Shown here: in pieces, positions 47,377-58,000 of the stretch | How positions within the stretch are numbered: position 1 is the first letter of the stretch | Layout of the letters: every line of letters begins with the position of its first letter | Assembly (NCBI GenBank): GCA_023131975.1 | Contig: JAGLYV010000016.1 | Location: 20,842 to 84,841, forward strand | Length of the DNA: 64,000 nt | Source of the DNA: Candidatus Krumholzibacteriia bacterium | Lineage (GTDB): Bacteria > Krumholzibacteriota > Krumholzibacteriia > Krumholzibacteriales > Krumholzibacteriaceae | Reading direction: 5' to 3' | The notes under the pieces: model-generated | What the model was told of the DNA's origin: nothing | The model's input: only the letters and a program-made list of their open reading frames with translations | Database searches by the model: none | Made by a program: the position numbers and the translations under genes

Positions 47377-48161
47377 ATCCTCACTATTCCTGCCGAATAT
47401 GTACTACCCAGAACCGGATGTCCCTCCCAGGAAAAAGCAGCCAGGATCATCCCGGCCCTGATCATGAGGCCGGCCGTCACAGAACAGGCTCCCGATCTGT
47501 ATCCCCCAAACATGGTCGTCCGCCCCTTCAGGCGAATGGCGGTCCCGATGCTTTCTCTTGTGGTCCCGTTCAGGTCTTCATCGATGTTAAGCAGCAGATC
47601 GATGTCCCCTGTCCGAATCAGTACCCTGAATATGCCAGCACTCACTGAACCGCCTCTGAATACAATTGCCGGCACCTCACCTTCTATCATCACCCCTCCC
47701 CCACAACAGATCCCCGCGTGAAATGACGGAACTGTACTCACAAAACCCGGGTACCCTCTTATCCTGACCCTGGTCGTCATGCTGCATATACCGACATACA
47801 CAGGTGAGGACAACAATGATGTACCGACACTGACTCTCACCCCGTCTTCCCTGTAAAGCGGGTGGTTCAAAACTGTCCAGTCAGCATGCGCGTATAAGGA
47901 GCCCGTCAGCATCGAAAAACCCAGAGTGGAAACATATAGATCGGGAATAGAGTATGGGTTGGCGCAAGACATGGAGATACCTGTCCTGATGCTGTCAGCA
48001 TCAGGACTCTTCCATGAAATATATCTTTCAGGATATCTGGTGCTTCCCATTCCCCTGCATACCGGGTCACCAAATAGAGAAGCACTGGCCGGCACAGCGC
48101 CTATTGAGATCAGGAACAATAATACTAACGCTGCTATGTCCCGTCTCTGACCGCGAAACAT
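47370..48161 (-). CDS. Exported protein of unknown function, beta-rich, porin-like
   Basis: Signal-like MFRGQRRDIAALVLLFLISIGAVPASAS; beta-strand-rich remainder; start chosen at MFRGQ (track ORF starts at 48179). Confidence 0.55.
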   Translation of the reverse strand: MFRGQRRDIAALVLLFLISIGAVPASASLFGDPVCRGMGSTRYPERYISWKSPDADSIRTGISMSCANPYSIPDLYVSTLGFSMLTGSLYAHADWTVLNHPLYREDGVRVSVGTSLLSSPVYVGICSMTTRVRIRGYPGFVSTVPSFHAGICCGGGVMIEGEVPAIVFRGGSVSAGIFRVLIRTGDIDLLLNIDEDLNGTTRESIGTAIRLKGRTTMFGGYRSGACSVTAGLMIRAGMILAAFSWEGHPVLGSTYSAGIVRMW

Positions 48162-49837
48162 TCCTTTACCCTTCTGCAAACCCTTCCTCCCTCACCCAGA
48201 AATTCCGCGACACATATATATAGCCCGGTCGGTAACCTGAGCCCCCTGTCCGACATACCATCCCACCTGCAGGTCAGCACGAGCGCACCTTTACGTTCAG
48301 CGACAAGCCTTTTAACGGCAACACCCTCCATATCGTACATTGTGATGCTGCAGCCATATTCGCCGGTGTATCCAGCAATAGATATAGATACTCCCACGCT
48401 TGTTCCATAATCAAGACACTGCGGTGTTATCGACAACATTCCCGCAGGAATATCATCTGAAGAAACGGTCGAGTTCAGGCATCCCGGAGTCGCTCCGTCA
48501 GGGGACAGGGATCTGTGCCAGAGCAACCTGCCTCCGGCACTGCATGCGTCTGGAGAATACCGCTCTATCGACCTTCCCCTTTCTTCACCCCACATATCAC
48601 TGTAATCAACTTCATCCACGAGAATACCGGATCGGTCTGTCAGACTTACTACATCGGCTATACCTCCAGTATCCCGGTCGTTGAGAGAGGGCCATCCATC
48701 TACTTGTATTCTGATATCCTCTCCAACGGACTCATGGCACTCGGAGAGTAGATCACTGTCCCTGGTAAGTACCATAAATGCCCCGGATTCTATGACATGA
48801 ATGTCGTCCTGGACAATACCTCTCGATCCACTCCGGTCTGAGATACTCCAACACCCTATGTCAACAGGGTACGTCCCTCTGTTGAATATTTCGATCCATT
48901 CACAACATCCATCGGACGGCCTCGCCATGATCTCGTTGATGACAATATCCGCCGGAGAAAGACTGATATTCACGAAAGCTGTATCATTACCATGGTTTTC
49001 ATCGGTAGATGCGTCCACGATGACAGCAGTCCGCTCCGGAAAGATTTCAGGCTTCCATAATGTGAGCTGTGTGCGAAATGAAGCGCCTGGTACCAGTTCG
49101 CAGAAGATCTCTGAAACTGACAGATCCTCTCCACTTTCTATGAAAAGACGAAGAGTTCCGGCAAACGACCGGAGGCCCGCGTTGAAGAGTTCGACCGGAA
49201 TACTGGCTGGCGAACCGAAACAGTAAAGAAGACTCTCTCTTTCAATCAGTACTGAAAGATCGTAATCGAAGAAATTCCTCACACCTGGAGATGGTTTCGC
49301 GGGCACGAAGTCGGAATAGTTGCTGTCGCTGTCATATCCATCAGGCCTTCTCGCAAGGCTCCAGCCGGGCCCCACATCGATGCAGGGGCTGGACTCGTAA
49401 AGTCCCTGATCTTCCAGGTCCCCATATCCTGCGATATCGATGACTGCATCACCATCGAAAAGCATTACAGCATCCGGACCGTTCTGGAGATGTCCGTCCA
49501 GAGAAAGACCATCGACTGGATCGTAATATGAGCCTTTGATCGCGAGTATTCCTCCCGGAGGTATCACCAGGCCCTCTTTAGCGACCCAGATGATATCCCT
49601 TCTCCCGGTCCTGCCGTCTACCATGTAGATCAGGTAGCCGGAAAGGTCGACTGCAACAGAGCCAGCATTTATTATCTCAATGAATTCCCGGCCTATATCC
49701 GGTCCCGGCTCATCATAGTAGACTTCATTGATCACAGGCCCCTCGAACGCCAGAACAGGCGAGAACAGAGAGGCGCAGGCTGTGAACAGATTGAATACCA
49801 GGATAGAAAAAGATCTCGTCATCATCCACCACCTCAC
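48134..49837 (-). CDS. Exported lamin-tail-domain (LTD) protein with two LTDs and FlgD-like C-terminus
   Basis: GPVINEVYYDEPGPDIGREFIEIINAGSVAVDLSGYLIY and DIVINEIMARPSDGCCEWIEIFNRGTYPVDIGCWSISD; C-terminal CSITMYDMEGVAVKRLV...GLRLPTGLYICVAEF. Confidence 0.82.
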   Translation of the reverse strand: MRWWMMTRSFSILVFNLFTACASLFSPVLAFEGPVINEVYYDEPGPDIGREFIEIINAGSVAVDLSGYLIYMVDGRTGRRDIIWVAKEGLVIPPGGILAIKGSYYDPVDGLSLDGHLQNGPDAVMLFDGDAVIDIAGYGDLEDQGLYESSPCIDVGPGWSLARRPDGYDSDSNYSDFVPAKPSPGVRNFFDYDLSVLIERESLLYCFGSPASIPVELFNAGLRSFAGTLRLFIESGEDLSVSEIFCELVPGASFRTQLTLWKPEIFPERTAVIVDASTDENHGNDTAFVNISLSPADIVINEIMARPSDGCCEWIEIFNRGTYPVDIGCWSISDRSGSRGIVQDDIHVIESGAFMVLTRDSDLLSECHESVGEDIRIQVDGWPSLNDRDTGGIADVVSLTDRSGILVDEVDYSDMWGEERGRSIERYSPDACSAGGRLLWHRSLSPDGATPGCLNSTVSSDDIPAGMLSITPQCLDYGTSVGVSISIAGYTGEYGCSITMYDMEGVAVKRLVAERKGALVLTCRWDGMSDRGLRLPTGLYICVAEFLGEGGRVCRRVKECFAVRDGT

Positions 49838-49927
49838 TTCATCGCATCCATTCTACACCAGTGGACTATTGATTTCAATCAATTTTTCAGGGAGACGATT
49901 ACTCTCGAAGAAAAGCCCGGATCAGGA

Positions 49928-52087
49928 TCATATGAGGCCCCATATCTTCCTTGCTGCCCATTCAGCACTGAATAACAAAAGGGTTATCATGAAAAGAATG
50001 AGTTTCGAACTGACCGGCTTCACCTCACTTCTCTCCACCGTATCTGCTGATACCTTCATAATAGTATTCAACCGGCCTGCATCACGCCCTTCCAGCAACC
50101 TGCCACCGGAAAGGGTCGCAATAGCCTTAAGAGTATTCTGGTCACGTGACGTCCTGAGATATTCGATCGAGACCGGTTCAACATGAAAATCCGTTTCCCC
50201 CTGAAACGACTCACCAATATGCGAAATACCTCTGGCCCGGACCCTGTAGTCTCCCGAAGGAAGCGGGCCGATGACAGCCTCGCGGGGACGGCCTGTACCC
50301 TCTGATCTTCCAAAAAGGAAAGTCTCCACAGGCACTGAATCAGCACTCCCAATGGAAAACAGCTCCCCTCTGACATCCCCCACCTCGACTACCCGGGTAG
50401 TGATAAGAGAAAGATCGATTTTCTCCCCGGCCCTGTACACGGGCCTTCCCGGCTGTATCCTGAGTGGAAGAAGATCCTTCTCTATGGCCAGGTATTCGAT
50501 AAGCGAAGAGAACAGAGTCTCATATGCCCTGGCACCATTCTCTCCCGCGAGCTTCCACTGCCAGAGCGGAAAAACCGAAAATGAAGCCACGACACCCTCC
50601 CCTACCCGTTTCAATGCCAGGGCTGGAACGGGTCGTCCTGTTCTGTCGACCGTGAGAGCGGCTTCCGAAGCAGAATCGATTTCCAGTCCAGTAATCATCG
50701 CTGTGAATGGAGGCAGAGCCTCGATTTCCGCAACACTCCTGATCAGAGAAAATATTCTACTGAATGAAAGGCTGCCTGACGCATCAAGGGAGAATTCACC
50801 GGTTTCGATCCGTGTGACCCCTTCCACCTTGAATGGAAGAAGCTGGCGCAACTCCGGCAGGACATTGCGACTGGTCTGTATCGAATGCTCCGACCCCAGG
50901 AATATGACTCCACCGCCCGATCTGACAAACCGATCGACCTCTCCGACAAACACTTGAGATTCGAACAGATCTCTTCCTTCTCCCATTATCAAAAGATCGT
51001 ACCGGGAAAGATCCGACGTATCGTCGAACGCACTCCGGTCACTGAGAAAATGATAATCCCTTGATGGAGACCAGACGACGGCAGCCATTTCGAGACGTTC
51101 AGACCTGTCCACAAGTGTTCTGATAAAGGGCAGGTTCCAGTCCGGCATCCTGTCAATATACAGGATCCTCGTCTTATCCTTTCTCACCGTCATTCGGGCA
51201 ACGGCATTGTTATTTTCGATTATACTTTCTCCAGGCAGAGGCTTGATCCTGACGGATAGGAGCCTGTCCCCCTCGCTTCCCGGTTTATACATCAATGTGG
51301 CGTGGATCTCACCTGAACCTCTTTTTCCGTCAACTGATGCAGAAGCGACAGTGTTTCCGTCTTCAAGGAGCTCAATTTCGATTCGGCCACCCGGGAAACC
51401 TGAACACCCCAAAATACATTCGATCTCATTGACCGTTCCTGTGTAGATAGTGCTCTCGTAGACAAGTTCATCTATCCGCAGGTCCAGCGCCTCGGCTGTA
51501 TCACCGAAACCAATCACGAATACGGGAGCTGGATATCTGGCATCACCGGGGGTTTTCCAATCGGTGATCCTGCCGTCAGAAAGCAGGACCAGGCCGGAAA
51601 CATTCTCCCCCAAGAATCTACTCTGAGCCCATTCCAGCGTTTCGACAATATCTGAACCTTCACCGGATGGATCCGGGAACACGTCTTTATCGATCGAGAC
51701 CCTTCCTGTGGATGCTGAAAATCCGACAACTTCCAGATCAGCATCTTCGAAAACCGACTGAATCGTCCGAAGTACAGCGATAGCCGATTCATGTCTCGAT
51801 CTCCCGTTCTGGTCAGATATTTCCATACTCCTCGAAATATCGATCAGAACCGGGATTACGGGACGACGATGCTCTGAATAAAAATGCATTATTGCGGGAT
51901 CCGCGATAAAGACCAGAAGAGATATAAACCCCAGGATCCTCAGCGTCGCAAGTATACTTTTCTTCCCGTACCCCAGAGGTGGATATGTGGAACGATACAT
52001 GTAAATGGAAAACAGAACGAGGATAACGCCAACAGTTATTCCGGCAGGTGATAGATCGAAAATGATGTTACCGAATTGTCCTGACAT
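49928..52087 (-). CDS. Membrane-anchored VWA-domain protein (BatA/large-membrane-protein-like)
   Basis: N-terminal TM segments; RPVIPVLIDISRSMEISDQNG (MIDAS DxSxS), GLVLLSDGRITDW; C-terminal TM SSKLILFMITLLLFSAEWAARKIWG. Confidence 0.8.
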   Translation of the reverse strand: MSGQFGNIIFDLSPAGITVGVILVLFSIYMYRSTYPPLGYGKKSILATLRILGFISLLVFIADPAIMHFYSEHRRPVIPVLIDISRSMEISDQNGRSRHESAIAVLRTIQSVFEDADLEVVGFSASTGRVSIDKDVFPDPSGEGSDIVETLEWAQSRFLGENVSGLVLLSDGRITDWKTPGDARYPAPVFVIGFGDTAEALDLRIDELVYESTIYTGTVNEIECILGCSGFPGGRIEIELLEDGNTVASASVDGKRGSGEIHATLMYKPGSEGDRLLSVRIKPLPGESIIENNNAVARMTVRKDKTRILYIDRMPDWNLPFIRTLVDRSERLEMAAVVWSPSRDYHFLSDRSAFDDTSDLSRYDLLIMGEGRDLFESQVFVGEVDRFVRSGGGVIFLGSEHSIQTSRNVLPELRQLLPFKVEGVTRIETGEFSLDASGSLSFSRIFSLIRSVAEIEALPPFTAMITGLEIDSASEAALTVDRTGRPVPALALKRVGEGVVASFSVFPLWQWKLAGENGARAYETLFSSLIEYLAIEKDLLPLRIQPGRPVYRAGEKIDLSLITTRVVEVGDVRGELFSIGSADSVPVETFLFGRSEGTGRPREAVIGPLPSGDYRVRARGISHIGESFQGETDFHVEPVSIEYLRTSRDQNTLKAIATLSGGRLLEGRDAGRLNTIMKVSADTVERSEVKPVSSKLILFMITLLLFSAEWAARKIWGLI

Positions 52088-52293
52088 ATATATCCTTTCC
52101 AGGCGGATGATTCTACATCAGGATGCGACCACATTCAAGTCATCCCGGGATCTGTGCATTCATTATCCTGGGAAAACAATTTCAAGCCGGTCGACCGACG
52201 ATCTCACATGAAGTTTATCGGCAGGCAGATGCGTGTTTATGACAAAAAACTTTGCTCGGGGAAACAATCCAGTGTCTTCGGTGCGTCACCGGC

Positions 52294-52698
52294 TCAAGAG
52301 TTAAAACCAGAACTCCCGCCACCGGGTATGTGATTTTCGAATTTTCCAAAACTCATCACAGCATCTTCGACCGAATCGAAGCTCTCCAGGATAGTCTGGA
52401 ATTCCAGAAGTTCAAAGACTTCATACACGTCGCCTATCATCGAGGCGAGTTTCAGGTCGCCTCCGTTTTCACGGATCTCCTTGATCTCGCTTATGAAAAT
52501 ACCCCATCCGGCCGAACTGATGTAGTTGACGTCACCAAGATCTATCACGATATCGAAACGACCCTTTCTCAGGAGTCTCTTTAGACTTTCCTCGAGTTCT
52601 GAGGAAGTCGTAGTGTCCACATATCCCTTTACAGAGATAACCGATATATCCGGATTATCTTTCGGCTTGGAAAATGAAATGCTGATGTCGTTCATCAC
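52294..52698 (-). CDS. STAS-domain anti-sigma-factor antagonist-like protein
   Basis: ISVISVKGYVDTTTSSELEESLKRLLRKGRFDIVIDLGDVNYISSAGWGIFISEIKEIRENGGDLKLASM. Confidence 0.92.
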   Translation of the reverse strand: MMNDISISFSKPKDNPDISVISVKGYVDTTTSSELEESLKRLLRKGRFDIVIDLGDVNYISSAGWGIFISEIKEIRENGGDLKLASMIGDVYEVFELLEFQTILESFDSVEDAVMSFGKFENHIPGGGSSGFNS

Positions 52699-52714
52699 TG
52701 TCTGACTCCCTGTT

Positions 52715-53083
52715 TCAGGTTAGTTTCTTATTTTCGCTATGGTTAAACGCCGCAAGCGCGTTATCCCGGTTATTGTACGGTGTCAACAACGCGTTAAACT
52801 CAAGCAGGTCAAAGACCTCCCTGACATCGGGGCGCATACCGGCAAGTTTAATATCTCCGTTCTGCCGCCTGACTCCCTTGATCTCGCCCACAAAAATCCC
52901 CCATCCGGCTGAACTGATATAATCGACTTTTTCGAGATCCGCAACTATTTTCACGTTGCCCCTCGAAATAAGATCGTTGAACTTGTCTTCCATCAACTGG
53001 GAGGTACCAGAATCCACCAACCCCGCCAGTATAAGGACGACAACGTCATCGATCCGCTCTTCTTCAATCTGAAGTTTATCCAT
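52715..53083 (-). CDS. STAS-domain anti-sigma-factor antagonist-like protein (paralog)
   Basis: VVVLILAGLVDSGTSQLMEDKFNDLISRGNVKIVADLEKVDYISSAGWGIFVGEIKGVRRQNGDIKLAGM. Confidence 0.92.
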   Translation of the reverse strand: MDKLQIEEERIDDVVVLILAGLVDSGTSQLMEDKFNDLISRGNVKIVADLEKVDYISSAGWGIFVGEIKGVRRQNGDIKLAGMRPDVREVFDLLEFNALLTPYNNRDNALAAFNHSENKKLT

Positions 53084-53130
53084 CCTGTATTATCCTTTTG
53101 ATACCTGTCTTACTGCATAGTAAGCAAGCA

Positions 53131-54255
53131 TCAGTCCAACAAAGCCTTCAGAAGGATAAAAATACCCTGTCTATCATTCTCCATAAGTCTCTGATTCTTC
53201 TTTGCCTTAGCATAATCACCATTTATCTCAAGAGCTTTTGCGAACGCCTCTCCCGCTTGATCCATTAAAATCTTGCACTTTGCCGTATAAAGTATGCCCA
53301 TCGAGTTCCATGCGTCCGCATAAGTCGGATTCTGATCGATTATCTCTTTCATGCGTTTCAGATAATCCTCTATATCATTTTCCGGCAACCCGTCTTCTTT
53401 TTTCACAAGAAGCAGGTAGAGTTCCAGTAATATATCATCCGCAGGATCGCTGGATGAGGATGAATCGAGACTTTCAAGGACTTCAAGGGCTTCTTCGTAT
53501 TGCTGCGAGGAAAACAGATCCCTGACCGATTCGATCATATTTGAGTCAAGGAACGGGTTGAGCTGCACTGCCCGTTTGATGTTCGTATTGAATTTCTCCT
53601 CGATGTCGCGCGATATCTCGTAGTCCTGCTTGATTATACTATTCAGCAGATAGGCCCTGATGAGGTTGAGATATGGCTCGCCGTAATACAGGTTGAGGTC
53701 GATCGCCCTTCTGAAACAATCGACGGCATTCCTGCACATCTTCCGTTTAAGATAGATCCTGCCGAGAAGATTGTGAATATCCGGATAGTCAGGACTTATT
53801 CCGATACCTGTTTTGACGGCCTCGTACGCGCTATCGTAGTCACCCAGCATATACCACGAGGTCCCGGTGATCATATACGGAGCGGAGTCAGAAGCTCCCT
53901 TGCTGAGAGCAGATTCTGCTTCAGCTATGGCTTCCTCATGAAGGTTTCGTCTGGCCAGTGCCTGGGCAAGCCTCAGATGAGCTCCCGGTTCACTCGAACT
54001 CCGGAGCCTGTCATGCGCATCAAGAAGGAACTGGAATCTCCTCTTGCTGTTCCCGTGTGTTTCCCTTGTAATATCCCTGAGTTGTTCGCTGGAAGGAAGT
54101 TCATCGAATTTTTTCCGTACTTCGTCAAAGACAGAACCGTTTCTGAAGAACGTGCTTCTGATCTCTTTTTCCTCGACCATGAAACTCGTCTGGAGAAAAT
54201 AGGTCTTTCCGTCGTGTTTGATTTCTTCTCTTAGTTCAAGGCTTTCCAAATCCAT
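53131..54255 (-). CDS. TPR-repeat protein
   Basis: Repeats such as APYMITGTSWYMLGDYDSAYEAVKTGIGISPDYPDIHNLLGRIYLKRKMCRNAVDCFRRAIDLN and ADAWNSMGILYTAKCKILMDQAGEAFAKALEINGDYAKA. Confidence 0.88.
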   Translation of the reverse strand: MDLESLELREEIKHDGKTYFLQTSFMVEEKEIRSTFFRNGSVFDEVRKKFDELPSSEQLRDITRETHGNSKRRFQFLLDAHDRLRSSSEPGAHLRLAQALARRNLHEEAIAEAESALSKGASDSAPYMITGTSWYMLGDYDSAYEAVKTGIGISPDYPDIHNLLGRIYLKRKMCRNAVDCFRRAIDLNLYYGEPYLNLIRAYLLNSIIKQDYEISRDIEEKFNTNIKRAVQLNPFLDSNMIESVRDLFSSQQYEEALEVLESLDSSSSSDPADDILLELYLLLVKKEDGLPENDIEDYLKRMKEIIDQNPTYADAWNSMGILYTAKCKILMDQAGEAFAKALEINGDYAKAKKNQRLMENDRQGIFILLKALLD

Positions 54256-54321
54256 CCTCCGACCACTGATATTATATTACAGAAGGGTAATAGTCATCAT
54301 CTGAAATTATTTAATTCTTCC

Positions 54322-55071
54322 CTATCCTTCCCCATCTTCCCCGGCCATTATTTCCTCTGTAAGCTTGTAATAATCGAATGCTCCACGCGACAGGGGCGCG
54401 TGTTCGTAAATCGTCCTGTTTGCCCCCGGGGCTTCCTTGAGAGCCGTATTGATCCTGATAGTAGTCTCAAAGACCCTGTCACCAAAATGTTTCCTGACCT
54501 CATCCAGGACCCTTTTGGATATCTTTGTCCTGGCATCATAAAAGGTGGGCAATATCCTGTATTCTATTTGTTTCTTATCGGTTACCCACTTTATTTCATC
54601 TATTGTCTCCATCGTCTGGCGAGCGCCGACCTGGGAAAGATAATCCATCGCTACCGGCACTATTATCTCATCGCAGAAAGCCAGGACATTGATATTAATA
54701 AGGTTCATTGAGGGAGGACAATCGCACAGCACGTAATCACACCCTTTCAGATGTCTCAATGCTTCTCTCAGCCTGTTTTCACGGTTCTCCTTACGCCCGA
54801 GGGCCAGTTCGACCTCTACCAGTCTTCTGCCGCCCGAATCGATCAGGAACAGGTTCTCCCTCACCTGGATGATCTCCACATCCCCGGTCAAGAGCAGGCT
54901 GTCCAACCCCTTTTCACCTGTTACACCGAATGTGACAGCCGAATTCCGCTGTGGATCACAGTCGACAAGTAATACGCGCATACCGCTCAGTGAGAGTCCG
55001 TGGGCCACAGAGATCGCCGTAGTAGTCTTCCCTGTACCACCTTTCATTGTCATTACCGCGAGCCGTTTCAC
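54322..55071 (-). CDS. ParA/Soj-family ATPase
   Basis: MKRLAVMTMKGGTGKTTTAISVAHGLSLSGMRVLLVDCDPQRNSA deviant Walker A; YVLCDCPPSMNLININVLAFCDEIIVPV. Confidence 0.95.
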   Translation of the reverse strand: MKRLAVMTMKGGTGKTTTAISVAHGLSLSGMRVLLVDCDPQRNSAVTFGVTGEKGLDSLLLTGDVEIIQVRENLFLIDSGGRRLVEVELALGRKENRENRLREALRHLKGCDYVLCDCPPSMNLININVLAFCDEIIVPVAMDYLSQVGARQTMETIDEIKWVTDKKQIEYRILPTFYDARTKISKRVLDEVRKHFGDRVFETTIRINTALKEAPGANRTIYEHAPLSRGAFDYYKLTEEIMAGEDGEG

Positions 55072-55075
55072 TTGC

Positions 55076-58000
55076 CTAATCCTTTTTTTTCTTCTTGTTC
55101 CGTCTACTCAATTTTCTGCCGTATTCCTTCCAGCCCATCGACCGTATACTTCTATCCTTATCCTTAGTCTTGTTTGATCCATTTTCAAGGTCGAGTTCGA
55201 CTTCCAGCTCTTCCATCTTCTCCTCGTGTCCGAGCTGAAGCGCTGATACAGCAGGACTGCCGACTTCCGGACCGCCAGTCCGTCCACTCTCTCGCAGATC
55301 GGCGGATGCATCATGCCCGGCGACCTCATTCACGATACCTGTACCTGGCTGCTCCAGACTCTCAAGTCCCTGTACAACTTCGTGTTGTTCGGTATCGTCC
55401 CCATGGTCGTCAATATCCGGCGCATACAGTTCAGCAATCGCCTTCTCCACATCAATATAATTCGGCACAAGTGGTTCAAACCCAAGATCCCTGAAGATCT
55501 TGAATATCGCGGGAGTCATACCGCAGAGAGCGATCTTGCCAGCCCTGCCCGTGATCCTCTGCATGTATTTGATTATCACTCCCCAACCACTGCTGCTTAT
55601 ATATATCACCTCGGACAGATCGATAATGAAATATTTTGAATCTTCTGAGACAGATCTTTCAAGGTAATCTTCAAATTCCGATGTCGTTGCCGCGTCTATC
55701 GCTCCGCCAAGAGCCAGGATAGTCGAATCTCCTTCGGGTGATTCTTTCCTCGATATCTTCACCCTGAGAGTGGTCTCTATACCTTCCACGCCGGAATGGT
55801 CCAGAGAATGATCTGCCGGTTTGGATGAATTTTCTGCCATCTCAGGTATGGCGGGACCCGCCTCCATCCAACTCCCTACTGGAACGCTGAAGTCCTCGAT
55901 CGCTTCAGCCATAATACTGAAAGACCGCATTATGACATCAAATCCCAGGAGATGGAATATGCTGTCCACTTCGGGATCCATACCAAACACCTTTATATCC
56001 CCACCCCACCCTCTCAAGTCATCTATCCTGGAAGCAAACACCCCCCATCCGGCGCTGCTTACATATTCGACACGGGACATATCGACCAGGAGCTTATACG
56101 CACCATTGGATATGAGTTCGCTCATTATCCCTTTCAGCTTGAGACAACTGACGGTATCGATGACTCCATTGAGATTCAACACCGTGATCTCTCCCGCTTC
56201 TCCCACTGTCCCGGCTTCCACAGTCAATGGCGTCCATGGGCTGGTCTCTTCTTTACCGGAATCCAGCCCCATTGATGATACTATGAGCTCCACCTCCGTG
56301 GAATCTCCAGCTACCCGAGTGCCCTCATGAAGTTTCTTCTGCCTTTCATCAAACGGAAGAGAGATGAAATCGACAGCCTCATCTATGCTCTGGCAGTGCA
56401 TGATAATATCCTGGAATCCGAGAAGATCGTAGATGTCAAAGACTTCCGGCGACATCCCCGCAAGGACAACGTCTCCTTTGCTATCTCTCAATACCTTTAC
56501 ACGCCCCGTGAATATTCCCCATCCTCCACTGCTGATATAGGATACTTCAGCCAGGTCGACTACGATCTTTCTGCATCCGTATTCAAATACGTTTTCTATG
56601 ACATTTTCCAGGTCGGAAGCTGAAGATGAATCGAGATGGCCGGTCACTCTGAAAACTGTTATACCATCCCTGTATTCCTCCAGTTCGATTCCGACAACAG
56701 TCCCCCCACTCTCATCAGGGGCAAGGATGTCAGACAGGATCTTCTCGATATCCCCCCGCTCATCGCCGTCATCCACAGAAGAGGGAAGCTGACTCGACAT
56801 GGCAGGAGATTTCTTCCCGGCAGCCACAGATTCTTCCGGAATTCCCTCAACGACCGATTCATCCTGCTCACCTGGACCGGACACGACAAGATCGTCCGTC
56901 TGATGCGCATCCACCTCGGAAAGGATCGTTTCTTCGCCAACAGTCCCCTCGCCGATGGTTTGCGGCTCTCCGACACGGCCGGACTCTTCCTCCGTGGAGA
57001 CAGGCTTGTCACCGTACTGTCCCCCACTGAGAAGCGCCTGGTACTGTTCCTCCGAAACAAATCTGTTTCTCCTGAGATACTCCAACCGCTTTTCATATGT
57101 ATTGAGACGCATCCGCTTGAGCTCTTCGTAGACCAGCGAAGAACTGAGGATATTTTTCCCATCCCTGCCCTCGCTAAATAAGGTAGCGATCCGTTTTGCA
57201 CCGTACCGGGGATTCGCCCTGATAATCTCGAGAAGAGTCTTTCGTTGCTCGGTACTCACCCTTCTTATCTCGTGTTCCTCCCGAAGAGTCTTGTTTTTAA
57301 GTCCCCTTTCACCCATCTCGGCAAGACGTTTCTTGTACCTGTAGTATGTTGAAGGGGACACTTTCATTCTCGTGCAAGCCTCTGCGACGGTCAGTCCCTC
57401 GATATCGACCAGATCCAGCAACTTCTTCCTGATACCGTACAATACATCATCGGCCATCATCTTTTCCTTGATAGCCACGACGGTTATATCATCATTCTGA
57501 GGGAAATCACCCGTAAATTCCTTGATATCCTCGTTAAGCAGGTCCATGAATTTATCGGGAGAATATTTGCCGTTCTCCTTGATCAGCTTTATCAGCCTGT
57601 CCTCTCCATACTGCTCTCTATCACCGTTCATAGCTTCGGTAACGCCATCAGTATAAATAAGGAGCATGTCGTCTTTCTTGAGCTTGATCTTTTCCACGTC
57701 GATCGACCGGCGGAACAGCGTGTCATCAGGCAGACTGATACCGACCGGGAACCCTCTAGGGTTGAGGAAGAACGTCTCATCCGTTTCGGCCCTGAACAGT
57801 ATCATCGGATTGTGCCCCGCACTCGCGTAACTGATGATCCTGTTCTTTGAGTCAAGGATCAGGTAAAAGATCGTAACGAACATCCCCTTCTTCATATCAT
57901 CGGTAACAAAATCGTTCATCCTGGACATCACCTCGGCAGCCGAGAGACTGCCTCGCGCTTCCATGCGGAGAGCCGTCCTTATCATGGTCATGACCAGCGA

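Noticed and set aside
57056-57457. Possible IS element insertion inside the megaprotein
   Set aside because: Only the HTH part is present; I saw no DDE catalytic region or flanking inverted repeats, and the reading frame is uninterrupted. Treated as a domain instead.
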